A model generated the notes under the pieces. The model saw only the letters and a program-made list of their open reading frames with translations. It searched no databases and was not told where the DNA came from. 64,000 nucleotides of DNA from Cymbidium sinense (Eukaryota; Streptophyta; Magnoliopsida; Asparagales; Orchidaceae): NCBI GenBank assembly GCA_021442155.1, contig CM038221.1, positions 147,303,601 to 147,367,600 on the forward strand. Direction: 5' to 3'. A program made the position numbers and the translations under genes. Below, one piece after another: positions 63,171 to 64,000 of this stretch. Each line of letters begins with the position of its first letter. Positions within the stretch are counted from its first letter, which is position 1.

Positions 63171-63383
63171 ATCTTCTTCACTATTCAATCTCAGCTTCTA
63201 TTATATTATAACAAGCTTTATTTTGATGAGATTTGTAGATGAACTTAAGACCTTCAGTGATAAACTTATCACTTCTTCGTGATGCTTAAGGATTTCTTTG
63301 GCTCCATATCCTATTAAAGATTTGAGTTCTATCCAATGAGATAGTGCTACAAGAATACCAATATATTATCCATAGAAGAAATT

Positions 63384-64000
63384 TGTGGGCTCCAAAAATT
63401 TGCCACGGACCTCTCAACAAGTTGAATTGAAGAGAGTATAATTTAAGTGTCGGTGTAATTTTTAGAAGGCAGATGGAATAGTAGATAAGACACTACCAAA
63501 AGATTTCTCCCTCATTTTGTGAGGACTTTAGATCTGGTTCTAGGTTTCTTATAGACGTGAGCCCCTATAGTTAATTACACCTCTCAATGCAGAGAGAACT
63601 TTGATTAAGACTAGTAGTCGCTAATGCGACAAGTAAAGATCTTAGAATTTAAGATTATGAAATTCATCATTTCGCCTTAAATCGGATGGTTGGGGAATGA
63701 TGATGTGCACGATCTAGATTCATGGTTCCGCCATCCCCGGATGTCGGGTTCCTACCTACTTAGAGGAGGTCAATCAATCAATGAATGATTCTTATCGAAC
63801 ACATAAGCTCGCCTAAGAAAATCTGGGGGTGGTGACTAAGGAGACAATCTTAAGTCTACTTTAATGAGGGTTATTTTTTTATCAAGTATACCCTATGATT
63901 CACATAACTTAAAAGGGTGCCAGAGGAGCATAATATGTATGATCGATCATAATATAATGGTGTCTTAAAAACCAATCGAGGACTCTGATTGTAATTGCAT
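63384..64000 (-). mobile_element. long LTR, second copy, running off the window
   Basis: Starts at TGTGGGCTCC and aligns with the first 620 bp of the LTR at 50967, by eye close to 85% identical. In element orientation this is the inner end of a 5' LTR. No tRNA primer-binding site (a TGG-initial segment) follows the CA terminus, and only about 430 bp separates it from RT, so either gag-protease and the binding site are deleted or this LTR belongs to another copy inserted in pol. Confidence 0.78.

Noticed and set aside
1..64000. CRISPR array, bacterial operon or organelle insertion
   Set aside because: No regularly spaced repeats with unique spacers, no operon-like gene spacing, and no long plastid or mitochondrial gene similarity. 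The sequence is eukaryotic plant nuclear DNA.

Overview
This looks like plant nuclear DNA, probably from a non-grass monocot. It is very AT-rich and dense in decayed transposable elements. The few genes are nuclear-encoded organelle proteins of plant type. The PPR gene is strongly GC-rich at its 5' end and falls in GC toward its 3' end, a pattern typical of monocots. No species can be named from the sequence alone.

Layout. 1-4316: a Ty3/gypsy gag remnant, long-LTR fragments and a broken 5' piece of APC2 (anaphase-promoting complex subunit 2, minus strand). 4436-15113: two old, related long LTRs; the second is bounded by a 5-bp target duplication. 17498-19716: a single-exon P-class PPR gene with one frameshift. 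20715-22692: an RTE LINE fragment abutting a TIM17 gene that has lost its N-terminus. 23758-25083: a small hAT element and a Tourist-like MITE. 26250-30700: an old minus-strand RTE LINE split by a full-length plus-strand RTE LINE, which itself carries a piece of 18S rRNA in its endonuclease region. 35022-40930: an RTE copy with a 15-bp target duplication, an L1-type remnant, and a third RTE copy holding a hAT insertion. 43164-43379: an intact TOM7 gene (minus). 44100-50966: AT-rich DNA with one MITE. 50967-64000: a minus-strand Ty3/gypsy element of Tat type with a 4.2-kb LTR, polypurine tract, antisense plant-mobile-domain gene, tandem-repeat spacer, integrase, two RNase H domains and reverse transcriptase.

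Only TOM7 is plainly intact. The PPR gene is one base from intact, TIM17 is 5'-truncated and APC2 is a fragment. TOM7 and TIM17 are subunits of the mitochondrial outer- and inner-membrane protein import machineries, and the PPR protein is predicted to enter mitochondria. The rest is the product of successive, nested transposition. The most unusual items are the 18S rRNA segment inside a LINE (with an empty counterpart in another copy in this window) and the antisense, apparently intron-bearing gene inside the Tat-type retrotransposon.
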